A DNA stretch of 64,000 nucleotides, taken from Spinacia oleracea (Eukaryota > Streptophyta > Magnoliopsida > Caryophyllales > Amaranthaceae). How positions within the stretch are numbered: the first letter of the stretch is position 1; every line of letters begins with the position of its first letter. The position numbers and the translations under genes are program-made. Where the stretch lies: assembly GCF_020520425.1 (NCBI RefSeq), contig NC_079487.1, positions 130,036,385 through 130,100,384 on the forward strand. The letters run 5' to 3'. Shown here one piece after another: positions 32,395 to 45,400 of this stretch. Below the pieces are notes generated by a model. The model worked only from the letters and a program-made list of their open reading frames with translations, ran no database searches and was not told the DNA's origin.

Positions 32395-32640
32395 GTTTTG
32401 TTATATTCGTCTTATTTTGTCCGAACTTATATTATCTGAAAGTATTTGAATTTATCTAAACTTTTCTTATTTTATCTAGAGCGTGTATTTTATCGTAAAA
32501 CTTATGTGAAAATGTCTATTTTTTTTTATAAAGTTATCATATCGTAATTTATCTGAACTTATCTTAGCTTATTTAAATTTCTTATATCTTATCAGAATTA
32601 TTTGAGTTGAAATAAGTCAATTAAATAAAGCAATAAACGT
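32395..32640. repeat. Dispersed repeat with TTATCTGAACTTA words
   Basis: The left half and right half share complementary AATTTATCTGAACTTATC and similar words. Related to 12095-12255. Probably a degraded MITE. Confidence 0.4.
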
Positions 32641-32737
32641 ATTAATTGTAAGCTACCCAAAGTCAAAGTGTTACGACTTAGGAGGGTGATAAAATATATT
32701 ATTGATGGAAAATATAATGTTGTGTTGTCTTGTGTTT

Positions 32738-32983
32738 GAGGTTCGTTTTTTCGCATATCTGATATGTGTGGAAACACACATATCAACTAAAAGACAAATA
32801 GCTAAAAGACAAAAAAGGAAGTACCATTCATGTAAAAAAAGTACTCCGTCATTATGTAAAAAAAAAGTACCATTTGTGTTTAGAAAAGTACCATTTAATT
32901 ACTTTTTTGTCATTTTTCCTATTTTATCTTATGTTCTGATATGTATTTCCCCATACATATCTGATATATATTTGTACTTCCTC
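32738..32983. mobile_element. MITE with 9-bp target duplication, family member 1
   Basis: The ends GAGGTTCGTTTTTTCG and GTACTTCCTC are imperfect inverses and each is followed inward by ATATCTGATAT. A perfect 9-bp direct repeat CTTGTGTTT flanks it (32729-32737 and 32984-32992). The interior has repeated AAAAGACAAA and AAAGTACCATT words. Second member at 53208-53466. The 9-bp duplication points to Mutator-type transposition. Confidence 0.8.
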
Positions 32984-33266
32984 CTTGTGTTTGTGAGCAT
33001 ACGCATCTATTTATAATACAAACTAGATCTCCTATTATTCATAGGTTTCATAATTCATATAGACTTCTATCTTATACCATATAGCCTAGTTATAACATAA
33101 CTCTACTATATTCAATATTCTATCCTATAGGATAACTGATCGTCACTAGAGGCTCTCCGACTGAGCTTGTCAGCTTGGGTAAATTAAGACTTAAAACTTA
33201 AAAGTAGCTTCACAATTTCATTAGTCAAGCAACAAACACCAATCTCTCTCTGAGAAGAAAGAAATA

Positions 33267-36200
33267 ATGGGAGACAAAAGAGCAAGTCCGACGGCGGTGA
33301 AGCAGCTGTCACGATGGATTCGAAGCAGATCGGTGAGACAGCAAGTAAGCATGGCGTCAATGGCAGCTTTCATACTACTCATTTTTATGAAAGTTTTCGT
33401 CAAAAATTACACTTATTTCTATGTCGCTGCTCAACTTGCTCATTCTATCGGCATCTTAGTCTTAATTTACAAGCTCACCATCACCAAAACTTGTTCTGGT
33501 AATTTTCTCTTTCCCCTTATTAATATCCAATTCAACAACTATTTTTGATCCTTTCCTGATTAAAATACTATAACTCATTATTTGATTTGGTTGTTTTTTG
33601 CTTGAAATCTCAATCATTTTTCTGAAATTAAAATTAAACTGAAATAGAATTTGTCAAGGGTTTGGGGAATTGGGGCGTAGTTCTTGAATGTGTCGCCGGG
33701 AGAGATATGGAATTGGGCGGGCCGGCCCGAGCGCGAAGTTATGGTCATTACTCGGGCTGCATTTAATTAGAAAAGCACGACAATGAATGACACATGTTAA
33801 AATTAATGATGACATGATTTTTAATTCCTTATACGGAGTACTCGGTATACTCTTGAATTGTAGGGTCCGGATTAGAATTTTAATAAAGAATTCAAGTCAT
33901 TCTTGTTTCTCACAGTAAGATTAGTATTGCTAATTTGGATAAAATATGGGGTAATAAACTCGTACAGAGTAGTAACTCATAATGTGACAATGTTCAGAAA
34001 GTGAGGTAAATGTTGACATGTTAATACAATAACAAAAGAAAGAAAAGTGACAGTCGGTCCCCAGGGGCCAGGGCTAGGGCCGCGTGTAACGGAGTTTAGG
34101 TCCACTATATTTAGAGTACCCGTGGCCGTGTAGCCCGTGCAAGCTTGGCAGGTGCAACAACACCTTGTTTGTTAGTTCATCCATTTGTTCAATTAAGTGT
34201 ATGTAACAACACCTAATTAACTAACTATTCAGTACTCACACAGTCACACTATTATTGTTTGATTAATGTTCACCCGATTTCTTTTATTTATTTATTGAAG
34301 GGGGTTGGGTCATGTCAGTTTCGTATTGGGAGTCTCACCACTAGGGATAGAAATAGGTGAGATTTACCCGTAGGGATGGCAATGGATTGGATTCGGGTCG
34401 GATTTGGTAAACTCCAAATCCGATCCATCTAAAATTCGGACTCTAAAAGTGCATCCATATCCAAATCCATTTAAAATTCGGACTCAAAAAACTACATCCA
34501 TATCCAAATCCGAATCCATATCCATATCCAAATCCAAATCATGCTTTAACTTTACTTACATAGAAATTGTATTTCTTAATTTTAAAATAAATTAAAAATC
34601 ATATTTTTACTAAAATCTAATGAGTTTCTAATAAATTAATAATTTACAAATATATGCGCTTTAATTAAATATATTAGAATAAAGTAGGAACATCCTTTTA
34701 AAAAAAAGTTATGTACGAAAAATAATACACTTTGAAATAATTTCAAGTATGATTTGGACATGGATTCGGACTCGGGTCGGATTTGGATCGGAGTCTTTGC
34801 AGACTCCATATCCGATCTATATCCATTCGGATTCGAATGTTTTTTATCGGATTAGGACTATTTTTCTCGGATTCGGATCGGATTTTTTCCTTCGGACTCG
34901 GTTCGGATTCGGATGTGATTGCCATCCATTCACCCGCGTTCATCCGCTCCACCCGGTCCATCCATCACCCGCTTTACTTATCACCCACGTTCCATCCATC
35001 CATCGCCCGCCGGTGAACCGGGTGGATTGGGTGAAAACTATTAACCACATAAAAAGCTTATGTACCTACATTTACTTCCAAAACATATAATTGTTTCTCA
35101 TTACACATAACTTATAACCCAAAAAAATTAATCAAACCCAAATATTGGATTTACCAACACCTTTTATGTTTAAAATAATAAAAAAATATATAAAATAAAT
35201 GGGTGATAAACGGGTGGTGGGTCGTGTGATGGATGAAAAAACATCACCTGCATCCGACCCGCATCCATCACCCGCTTCACCCATTACCCGCTTTTCTCCA
35301 TTTAATTCGGATTTTCCGTTTAATTATAGTGGGTGAGCGGATTATTAGATCATCACTGTATATTTCCATCCCTACTTACCACTAATGTAACTCCTGAATC
35401 GTGTCATTCATGTCGTGTTAACACGTTTAAATAATGAATCATTAACTCTTACTCCCTCTGTTCCGAATACTTGTGTTTGCGCATAGTTTTAGGAATGTTT
35501 TGGGTAGGACGTACATGGATATGAATAAATTAATGTGCAAGTGGGATAAAAGGAGAGATTAGCAAAAAGATGTAGTGGACCCATGGCAAAAGTAAAAGTG
35601 TTGCAAGTATTCGGAAACGGCTAAGAAATTCAAGTGTTGTAAGTATTCGGAGGGAGTAACATTGACCCACTTTTTTCATGTACGGATCATGTCGTGTCAT
35701 CTTTTTTCATGTTAATATAGCCACCAAAACTCAATCATGCCACCCTTCTTTCTCCACTCAACTGTGTATTGAGTTGGACGTGGCTATGTTAACCGGTTGA
35801 GCAGGTTAATTACGAGTAAGGATCATTTTCAAATGTCATCCTTAAAAATTGTTTAATAGTTGGGGGGGCTGATGACAATTTTTACTAAATATTTTTGACA
35901 AAAAGTGGCTCCTTAGTTCAATTTAGGCTATCTATCGTACATTCATACACGTATATATGCATTCTTCTAGTAATTTGTGTGTGTATCCTTGATGATCTTC
36001 ACAGGTTTATCATTGAAGACTCAGGAACTAACGGCAATATTCTTAACCATGAGAATCGCATGCCATTTTATGCTCATACGTGATATTTACGTAATACTTG
36101 ATTCTCTAACCCTTGTATCTACTCTCTGGGTGATCTATATGATACGGTTTAAGTTGAAGCAAACCTACATGCAAGAGCTTGACAATATGCCTTTGTATTA

Positions 36201-37943
36201 TGTGGTAAGTAATACTCCAAAACAACTGTATTTTACAGAAAAAGGAGAGAAATGAATCCGGTGCCTTGTGCCATTATTTATCAATGGACAACTTTTGCAC
36301 TATTTTTATCTCAGATATTACTAAGCATGAGTAATAACTAATAAGGATGTACATGTAACTTTTGCTATTTACAGCTGGTGCCTTCTGCGGTGGTTGCAAT
36401 AATAGGCCATCCTGGATTCGGAGTTAACATTGGCTTCAGATTCTTCTATATGTATTCTAAGACAATAGAAGCCGTTTCAGTGCTTCCTCAGCTGCGCTTA
36501 ATACAAAATGCTAAGGTACTGTAAGTCTAGCTTTGATACTCAAGTTATAAACTCTTTCTTTGATAAAGATCATCATTTCGGATAGTAGAATAATGAAAAT
36601 CTTCGAACTTTCTTTATATTAATTTGTGGGTTGAGTGAGAAGTTAGATTGTTCAGTTGAGTCATTCCTCAATTTAGGCCTGCCGTGGTAAAGCGCTCAAG
36701 TACCTTATAAGGAGTAGGAGTTTAACTGGGTGAGTTCATGATAGTCATTCATTTTTTTATTTTTTTTGTGTTACCCCCCGGTTCACCCTTAGGGCTAATC
36801 CGGATTCGGGGCGAGTTCTGGGTGGATAGATTCTAATCCCCTCCCAATTGTTGTTGCGGGGGATCGAACACGTTGTCCGCCCTACCAAGTTCATCCCCAA
36901 TCACCAATCACCACTGAACCAACACGTAATTGGTTATAGTCATTCATGCATATTTAATTATAATCGTGGCAATGTGCATGCTCATAATTGTAGCAGTAAT
37001 TACTACAATTAGAAGCAAACTTCACGTTTCTATCTATGTATCTGCCTCATGAGTAACATTGATTAATTACTATTTTCTTTGATAGTCCATAAAAGAATCA
37101 AATCTTCTCTTTCTCCTTGTTTTTCCTTTGTGTTTCAGGTGGTCGAACCATTTACCGCCCATTATGTATTTGCCCTGGGCGTTGCAAGATTCTTAGCCTG
37201 TGCAAATTGGTTGATCATGGTAAGGATTCAGTATCCAATTTACTTTCTCAAGTATCCAATTTACAAACCCAGGTCATGGACCTAGAAGATGGAATAACAC
37301 TACAGACTGTACAGTCACTGATTTTCCTCCCACTCATAGTGTTAAATTAAATCACTCATTGATGAATATATTGTAAATTGATCAAAAGAAAATTTAATTT
37401 GCGCTATTATATGTCATAAATTTGTCTAACATTTCTCGATTAACCACCTTATTTTTCTGCTACATGCAGCTTGTTGACAGCAACGGAGTAATTCTGATGC
37501 AAATCGGGAAAGGACATCTTTATGTACTAGTTGCTCTTCTCGCTGAGGTGGTTCAAACTTTCATCTTGGCAGATTTCTGTTATTACTATATCAAGAGGTA
37601 TGTTAATTCTGGAATTCACAAACGAGTATATTTTTCCCTTCGTTGTTACCATCTAGCTCAAATTTCACTAATCATAGCCACAGATTGACAGTTACTAGTT
37701 TTTGGTGAAGATACTCTAATCTTGAGTGGTCTATCTATTTTACTGAATCTATTAAAATTCCACATTTAACACTGTTTTGAGGTATTGTAGCATTAGGTAT
37801 TGTAACAAATTACAAAATCCCATTTCCTTTTACCCCCTTTAACTTTCTTTGGTATTGTAACAAATTACAAAATCTAATAACTAAATGGTTTTGACAGTGT
37901 CGTGGAGGGACGAAGCATGGTGAGACTACCTTCAATGGTCTGA
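33267..37943 (+). CDS. ERD2-like protein, copy 3
   Basis: Exons 33267-33498, 36005-36204, 36375-36515, 37139-37219, 37470-37597 and 37898-37943 give 275 residues. The start is MGDKRASPT and the C-terminus RLPSMV. Hydrophobic spans and family words (AHSIGILVLIYKL, LSLKTQELTAIFL, EAVSVLPQLRLIQNAK, VVQTFILADFCYYY) are all present. Intron 1 is 2.5 kb because two nested TIR elements and a Stowaway sit in it. Intron 3 holds a SINE. It is the nearest relative of copy 2 over exon 1. Complete and open. Confidence 0.9.
34342..35374. mobile_element. Outer repeat-filled TIR element (copy 3 intron 1)
   Basis: The ends TAGGGATAGAAATA and TATATTTCCATCCCTA are near-inverses. Flanks CTCACCAC (34334-34341) and CTTACCAC (35375-35382) look like an 8-bp duplication with one change. 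Outside the nested inner element, the filling is rich in CATCACCCGC and CATCCACCCG variants. Non-coding. Confidence 0.6.
34371..34927. mobile_element. Inner repeat-filled TIR element nested in the outer one
   Basis: The ends TAGGGATGGCAATGG and GTGATTGCCATCC are near-inverses. Flanks ATTTACCCG (34362-34370) and ATTCACCCG (34928-34936) form a 9-bp duplication with one mismatch. The filling has ATCCGAATCC-type words on the left and GGATTCGGAT-type words on the right around an AT-rich middle. It lies inside the element at 34342-35374, so it is younger. Confidence 0.65.
35452..35656. mobile_element. Stowaway-type MITE in copy 3 intron 1
   Basis: Ends CTCCCTCTGTTCCGAATACT and AGTATTCGGAGGGAG, flanked by TA. 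205 bp. Confidence 0.82.
36753..36935 (-). mobile_element. tRNA-derived SINE in copy 3 intron 3
   Basis: On the minus strand: GTTGGTTCAGTGGTGATTGG (A-box-like), then TGTTCGATCCCC (B box), a body and a poly(A) tail. The 12-bp direct repeat ATAGTCATTCAT flanks it at 36741-36752 and 36936-36947. The same family occurs at 60117-60290. Confidence 0.85.
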
Positions 37944-38754
37944 ACTGCAGCCATAAACTTTCTTCACGAAGATCCTCGAGTTTGTCTTGCTTTCTCCCCT
38001 TAAAAAAGTTCAGGGAGGGATGAGACTTTTCCCCCCATGTTCGACGTTTAATGTGATTGCAAGCCCTTGTATGTTCTTATGTATCAGTAGGAAAAATAGA
38101 CTTGTATGCTCTCAGTTTCAGGGTTTTCTGTGTAAATAAGGATTTGCTTTGTCACCCATCATCAATAAGGAAGTGAGTCTTCAATTTGTTTTAAGTCACA
38201 CTACATCAGCTTGTTTGTTAACCATGAGTGGTTTCGACTCGAATGGTCACCCAGAGGTCAGACCATGTTTCCGAATTGGGCTCACAAGCCATAGGTAGCC
38301 TGTCAGCCGGTATGAGCCCAATCCGACTGCAATGTGAGGCTGTGTCGTTGGTTGTGTTCGTGAAATGGTTAGTCGTTGGTTGACTTCTAAGAATAAGAAG
38401 TTCTAAACAAAGGTTTATTTTTATTTAAATGGCTATTTTTAATGAGAGTATTAATTTATGATCATATTTAGCACAAATGAACTGTTCTGAACATATTGTA
38501 TCCTTTCAAATCTTTTCATTACATTTTATTATAGAAGAAATTTGCCTAAGAAATTCGTCTTCTGTTTTTTTGGGTAAAAACAACTCAGCCTCACCTTTAT
38601 GTCCTCATTATAATACAAGTATGTACTCTAATAACAAAGGCTAATGGTTCCCTTCAAATAGCAAGTCAACCAATCAATCCCATCTTTCCCCTTATTTTTC
38701 TCTCTTTCTGACCAAATTATTACCACCCAAAAAAAAAAAGTCAAAATAAAATCA

Positions 38755-40542
38755 ATGGGGGACAAGATGGCGGCGGCAACCCCGACGGTGGTGAAGAAGG
38801 TTACGAGATGGGTTCGCAGCCGAACCGTGAGGCAGCAAGTGAGCATGGGCGCCGTTGCAGCGTTAGGATTGCTGGTGTTGTTGAAAATATTTGTGAAAAG
38901 AGAAACACATTTCTATCTTGCTGCACAAACATCTCATGCTGTTGGCATTTTACTCTTAATTTACAAGCTTACCATCACCAAAACCTGTTCTGGTACTCCT
39001 AATCCTATTTGTTACAAATTGTTCTTAGAGAAATACAATTAATTTCTAATGTAAACTGCTTCGTATGTATGAAGATGATGATTTTCACATGTTACAGGTC
39101 TATCATTGAAGACTCAGGAGCTTACGGCGATATTCTTAATCATGAGAATTATATGTTACTTTACTCTTTTGCGTGAAATTCACTTTGTAATTGATTCTAT
39201 AAGCCTGTGTTCTACTCTGTGGGTGATCTATATGATGCGGTATAAGTTGAAGAACACCTACATGCAAGAGCTTGACACCATGCCTTTGTATTATGTGGTA
39301 CGCAATTTTGTTTCATGTATTAAGTTTTACGTGTGAAAACGGTTTTCCAAACGAAAATATTCAATGGTTCTCTTAATTGCAACCACATTGGAATCAAATG
39401 GCTGAAAATTTCTCTGTTTTTTCCTGGTTTTACACGTTTTTTTGTATCTGTTAAAGTCTGGTTTTGCTAACTTAACCATACCATGAACAATGTATAGTGA
39501 CATGCATATATTTGGTGTTCACAGTTGGTGCCTTGTGCCGTAGTTGCAGTCGTAGGCCATCCAGGATGGAAAGTTGACATTGTCATCAGACTTCTCTTCA
39601 TGTATTTTTCGACAATTGAAGCTGTTTCAGTGCTCCCTCAGCTTCGCTTAATACAAAATGCTAAGGTATCATAAGCTCATTTCAGTAACAGACCTAAAAA
39701 TTTAGAAATTCCTATTTGTCGCTGTAAGAGTCACAACAGTCACGAGTTGAGTTCGCTCATACATTAATCGTTTAGTTCTTCCTAGACGAGTTATTCTTCT
39801 ATTTCACTTCCTGTAAAGAAATTCATATGATCGCGAATCTTGAATTGAGCTAGATCATTAACATTTTCCTTACTGATTGCAGGAAACAATCTCGTTTGGT
39901 ATCACTGCCAGTTTCCATTTTTTGGTTTTTGGTTTTAAAAGTCATATGATTTAGATTGAATCATGAACTAAAAAATAATCATCTTATAGTAATCATGTTG
40001 ATTTTGAAAACTGACAACAAAAAAACTGAAACTACTTTACTGACCGGGGCCTAAGTTAACGTTCTTTTTCTCCTTAATTTCTTGTTGATTTTGTAAATTT
40101 TTGTTATGCAGATGGTTGAACCATTTACTGCTCACTATGTCTTTGCCTTGGGTGTTGCAAGATTCTTCTCATGTGCAAATTGGATTATCCTGGTAATTAA
40201 GGATACATCGTCCCTGCGTTTTACTATCCCTAATGTTTTCTGTTAAACATTTTTTTGAGTGACAGCCATATTTTGTGACTGCATACAGATTATAAACACC
40301 AAAGGAGATTTACTAACGCAAATAGGGCAAGGACATCTTTATTTACTAGTAATTCTTCTCTCTGAAGCGGTTCAAACTTTCATCTTGGCGGACTTTTGTT
40401 ACTACTATGTCAAAAGGTACATATAGAACATACACTCCTGAATTGAATTCACAATTTTACGAATACAGAGAATTAAAAATCGAATGGATTTTACAGTGTG
40501 ATGGACGGACAACGCACGATGAGGCTGCCATCATTGGTCTGA
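38755..40542 (+). CDS. ERD2-like protein, copy 4
   Basis: The most compact copy. Exons 38755-38992, 39098-39297, 39525-39665, 40112-40192, 40289-40416 and 40497-40542 give 277 residues. The N-terminus MGDKMAAATPTVV is two codons longer than in its neighbours. Intron 1 is only 105 bp, against 89 bp to 2.9 kb in the other copies. It retains THFYLAAQTSHAVGILLLIY, LSLKTQELTAIF, LVPCAVVAVVGHPGW and EAVQTFILADFCYYYVK, and ends RLPSLV. No insertion disturbs any exon or intron. Confidence 0.92.
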
Positions 40543-42420
40543 GGTTGATATTGTTCATGGATGATCAAGTTTCTTAGCTGCACCCTTGCTTTGTTTCAAT
40601 CCCTGCTATATTCTCTGTATATTTGACAGCAACATCGACTTGTATGTTTTCTGCCTCAAATTTTTTAGTTAGATTCAGAATATTCTTTTAGCAAATTGAT
40701 CAAACATCAATAAGAAATAAAGAATATTGCATATGTAAAGTTGTAAACTTCAATATTGATTGAGGCGAGCCTCTATTACACACCCAGATGTATGGTCAGT
40801 ACAGACGTATCGTGTTACCAAAATGTGACATGTACCAAGAACCCTAAAACTATTTTTCGCTACTCCGTGTAGTTGAATTTGTACAACACGAGCATGTATA
40901 TAAAATTATAAATACTTATTGTCGAGCCGTCTACACGTGCCAAGCTTGCGTGCCTGAAACATGACAAAAGTCGGTGTGCATTGTGTCGGGTTTATGATAG
41001 GCGAAAAATGGCTAGTAAAATCATCAAATATATAGATCTGACAGTTAGAAATTCGATTCAATATAGAAAATTGTATTCACACAGACTGACAAACAACATC
41101 AAATCGTGTAGATATCAAATAGCTAAACAAATACTAACAATTAGTGGACAAGAGATAATGAAGGGTTTAATTAACAATATAATATAATCAGCCTTGTCTA
41201 AACTTATGGACGATTAGTTTGTGACCTTTGCGTGTTCTAATCTCCTCCTCATTTAATATAATCAGCAAGTCTTTGTTTATACAACGGGCTAAAAAAGTGT
41301 GACTTGTATCGTTGTATGTATGCTCTGAGTAAGGATTGACTTGTATATTGTACAATACTCCGACAGGCGACCGTCCGACCAAATGCTATAAGATTGTACG
41401 GTTCGAGTTCTTGTTTATTTTGGAACGTGTATATTCGGGTAAAAAATTTACTGTACAGTATTGGTCGAGTATTGGAGGGGTACAGGTTGTTATATCCATC
41501 AACTATTACTCAAATTTGTTTTTAAGGTACTCATAAGAAATTCCGAGTTAATCTTAGTGATTGGAAAAAATTTCCATCAAATGGCATTTTCGTAAATATT
41601 TTGCTTGAAAACTTTAGGTGGTATAATGGTAGGTACGTGTTGACTGTATATTTGTAGTTATTGACTGCATATTATTCGGTGTTGATTGTATACCACTTAT
41701 CGTTGACTGTATATTTTATGATTGCTGATGAATTACTAAAATGCAATATTGTTTATTGGTAAGTGATTGATTGTATATTTATAATTGTGGATTGTTTATT
41801 TGTAGAAGCTTATTGTATATTATATAGTTGTTGATGTATTATGAGAATACAATAATGACCGTACATGTGGCCCATATTTGATGACATGTTATTGTACTTT
41901 GACCCACATTCAATGGCATTTTCGTAATAAAAACATCAATTATTTACGAAAATGCCATTTGATTGGAAAAATTTCCCAATCAATGAGATTAACTCGGAAC
42001 GGCTCGGTACTCATCGACAGTTTTCTAGTGCAAAAATAAATCTTTTTCAACTACTTTGCATATTTTATATCAGCAAGATCATTTCTAATTGGATCAATTT
42101 TGGGATATGGGTCGGATTCGGATCAAATCCGTTCTCGCGTACATAGGATAAGGCAGTCCTATTTGATAATAGACAATCCTATTCCTATCTACTTTGGTAG
42201 TGTATTTGATATGTAGCCAAAAACATGGGTCCAACTCACGACAATAACCTCAGGACTCCGACCTTAGCGCAGCCCCTCCCTTCCCCTTGAATTAGTCAAT
42301 CAATTCCAATAATTTCCCGTCCTCACTCATTCACTCTCTCCAATCTCCATCTCTCTCCCTCTCTCTCCCCAAAATCTGGTACACAATTGAATTGAATAGA
42401 ATTGTAGAATTAGTACAGAG
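40543..42420. other. Intergenic between copies 4 and 5
   Basis: Contains one TIR element with 9-bp duplications (41535-42005) and otherwise unique AT-rich DNA. No gene recognised. Confidence 0.5.
41535..42005. mobile_element. MULE-type MITE with 9-bp target duplication
   Basis: Long inverted ends of about 55 bp: TTCCGAGTTAATC, GATTGG, AAATTTCC, AATGGCATTTTCGTAAAT on the left and their inverse on the right. GGTACTCAT is duplicated at 41526-41534 and 42006-42014. The interior repeats TTGACTGTATATTT-like words. The outermost five or so bases of the two ends do not match. Confidence 0.8.
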
Positions 42421-45400
42421 ATGGGTGATAAAAGAGCAATTCCGACGCCGGTGAAGCGGGTAGGAAGATGGATTCGAAGCCGATCGGTGCGAGAGCAAGT
42501 CACCATGAGCGTCGTTGCAGCGCTAATATTGCTCGTTATATTGAAATTTTCCGTCAAAGGCCAAAACAACATGTTTATTTTTACTCAAATTGCTCATTCT
42601 GCTGGAATCTTGGTCTTAACTTACAAGCTCTCCGTCACCAAAACTTGTTCTGGTATATTTCTTTTCAATTTTTAAATGTTAATTGAATTGAATTACTCTT
42701 TAATTTTGTTAATGACATAGAAATTTTACATCTTTATTGTTGATTATTTGTTTTGGAGCACATTTTCATCATAAAGATACTAATTTGGAAGAAAATATAT
42801 ACAGATCATTTGGAAGAAAATATCTTGTCTTGAATTTCACTAATTTGTTTTCATTTTCTGTTCAAATTTTCACAACATAGGAGAAGTGAATTAACTGTTT
42901 TGGTTTTTTCTTGGGGAGTTATACTTCCATTTCATATTGATCTTTAATTACTCGTAATAAAATATTGTAAAATGAGTAAGTTTGTTATCCCCTTCCCAAT
43001 AGAAGTTAGAATGATCAATCATGGTCCAAACTTCCCATGCTTTAGCACAATCTCTCGTAATACTTGGATGGGATCATGGTGTTCCAAAGCCACTGCACTG
43101 AGGGGGAGTTATGGTGCAATGTGGCAGCTTCGTAGGCAAATGACAAGGAGAAGCGATTTTCACACACAAAGGGGGAAGAGGGAAAATCATGGGTGTTTGA
43201 GTTTAGGTTATGGAGGCTGAAAACTCTGTCAAGCAAGGCACAGGGCACCTAGAAGGAAATGGAATCAAAACACCAAGTGTTGTTAGTAATACAAGAAGCA
43301 ACAATTGTGGTAATTTTTCCATGGTGGAGCGGACCTTGTATTAGTCTACGCGAAGTCCCAATGCCTTGCCAATTATCAAACCATAAAGAGATATCCTTCC
43401 CACATCCAATATATGTTATTCTTCACCCTTTACCTATACTCTTCCACACCGGGCAATTATACCCAAATTTTGTAACATGGTTCGGATGAACATTTTTGGG
43501 CTGGATTCAGAGAGTGGCTTAATTCTCATCCCTGTGACTTATTTTTCATCCCAGTTTTTCCCTGGATATAGTGTTGAAGTGAGATGACTATGAATTCATA
43601 GGCTTCCTCTCTCTTTTGGAAGGGAAGTGTTAGCTTTTGAGACTAAGTGTTACCTCTTTTCCCCTTCATTCTCTGCCCAAGAAAATCATTGCAAGTTTGT
43701 CAAGATCATTAAGAGTGACAATGGGAAGAAAATTGGCTTGCGTAGTAATTGCGTATAGTAATTGGGGATAGTTTTTAGGCTCGAAGAAACAAGGAAAAGT
43801 CTTCCGGCTAGAAAGGAATTCTGATTTCCAAACAGCTAACTCCATATGCACCTTTTCAACCGTAAATTGCACTTGACTCTCGTTGGGCGCTTATAGGAAA
43901 CAGCCAAATAGGCATCTCAAGATAGAGGTCTAATTCCTCACTCTCTCTCACATAATAGTGATTTGGAAAAGGAATTTAGTATCCAATGGGGTGTTAGGGG
44001 AGAAGGTAATGCAACTTTTTTTCTCATTTATTTTTTGGCCCGACGGGTTACAAAAAGTACCAAGAACCTCTTTCAAAGTGGAAGTCATTGTTTCATCAAC
44101 CCTATAAAAGAGAAGAAGGTTGTCAGCAAAGAGGAAATGGGAAATTGGGACCTTTTTTCAACCTACCCAGTGTAACGTAATTCGCTTTTTCAATTCGCGG
44201 TTCGCCCAAAATGGGACAAAAATAGGTGAAAATCGACCATAATTCGCTCTTTTCGGATCGCAATTCGCAGGGAGATTAGGGTATTATGTAACACTGAACC
44301 TACCAAAAGATAGTCCAAAACTAGACTCAAAGGCTTTGGTAATCATGCAGGAGGCATCCAGACAAATGTTAAATATATAGGTTGACATTGGGTCTCCTTG
44401 CGAAGACCTCTTGAGTGGGGGGAAGGACTCGTTTTTCGCCCATCCCCCTCTCCTTGATGAAGCTATTTTCAATATCCCCCTCCACTTGATGAAGCTATTT
44501 TGATTTTAGAAATCCGATTGGGGGAAGGGTTTAAGCCTATTAACTAAGAGTCTAAGACTTTGGTGGCCAATTTGTACAAAGTATTGCATAGACTTATCGG
44601 GCGAAAGTGTTTGACCGTTTCTGGATGGTCTTGCTTTAAGGCAAATGAGGGCATGACACAACTTATCGGGTACTTTACCTTGTAGAAACCAGGATCGCTA
44701 CACACACATGTGACATGACGACCTATCTCCCAGGAACGTTGGTAGTAAATGCGGTGAGGCATTGTTTATTTCTAAGTCCACGAGAGGGAAACCTACTGAA
44801 ATTGAGCTAGATGGTGGGATTTGATTAGGAGCACAATTTTCATGACAGTAAGAGTAGTGATTGACAAAGAAATTTCGGATAGCAAGCACAACTGGATCAT
44901 CAACATCATTATTTATAGCTCTCATTCTATTTCTTTGCCTTCTCACAGTGACTGTTTTATGGAAGAAACAAGTATTTTCTCTTTCTTTGGGAACCCAATT
45001 ATTTCTACTAAGCTAAAGACTTTCTTCCTTATGTAAGATGAAAATGAGTTCATTTTGAACGTCTCTTTCAAGGTCATGATGGAAGTGGGAATGAGGATGG
45101 TTTGCCAAATAAAGATGACAAAGACCTCATAGTTGACGAAACCTTTACTGGGAAATCCTGGCAGCTTTTGAAAGCTTTTTGCATCAACCCTGAATCCCGA
45201 AGTTAGCATTAAACTAGATGGACTATATAGGAATCAGAATCTAACTACTATAGAATTAATGCTAATCTCCTCTTCGACCTCATAGTTAACAAGTAACAAC
45301 CAAAGAACACAGTTGCTCAAATGATACAATCAAATGATCATTTTCATCTAGGGGGTGTTTGGTATGTGGGAATTAAGGGTGGAATAGGGAGTTCTATCCC

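Larger units (their letters stand above)
31460..33266. other. Intergenic between copies 2 and 3
   Basis: Holds the 3' flank of copy 2, a GCTCGA-rich stretch (about 32090-32235), a TTCAGATAA-type repeat (32395-32640) and a 246-bp MITE (32738-32983). No gene found. Confidence 0.5.

Noticed and set aside
34404-35090. Overlapping open frames rich in Ser/Ile/Arg, such as SISKSESIS
   Set aside because: They read through the degenerate GGATTCGGAT repeats. Repeats of about 10 bp keep all frames open by chance.
36765-36935. Possible tRNA gene on the minus strand
   Set aside because: Matches the SINE at 60117 and has a 12-bp target duplication.
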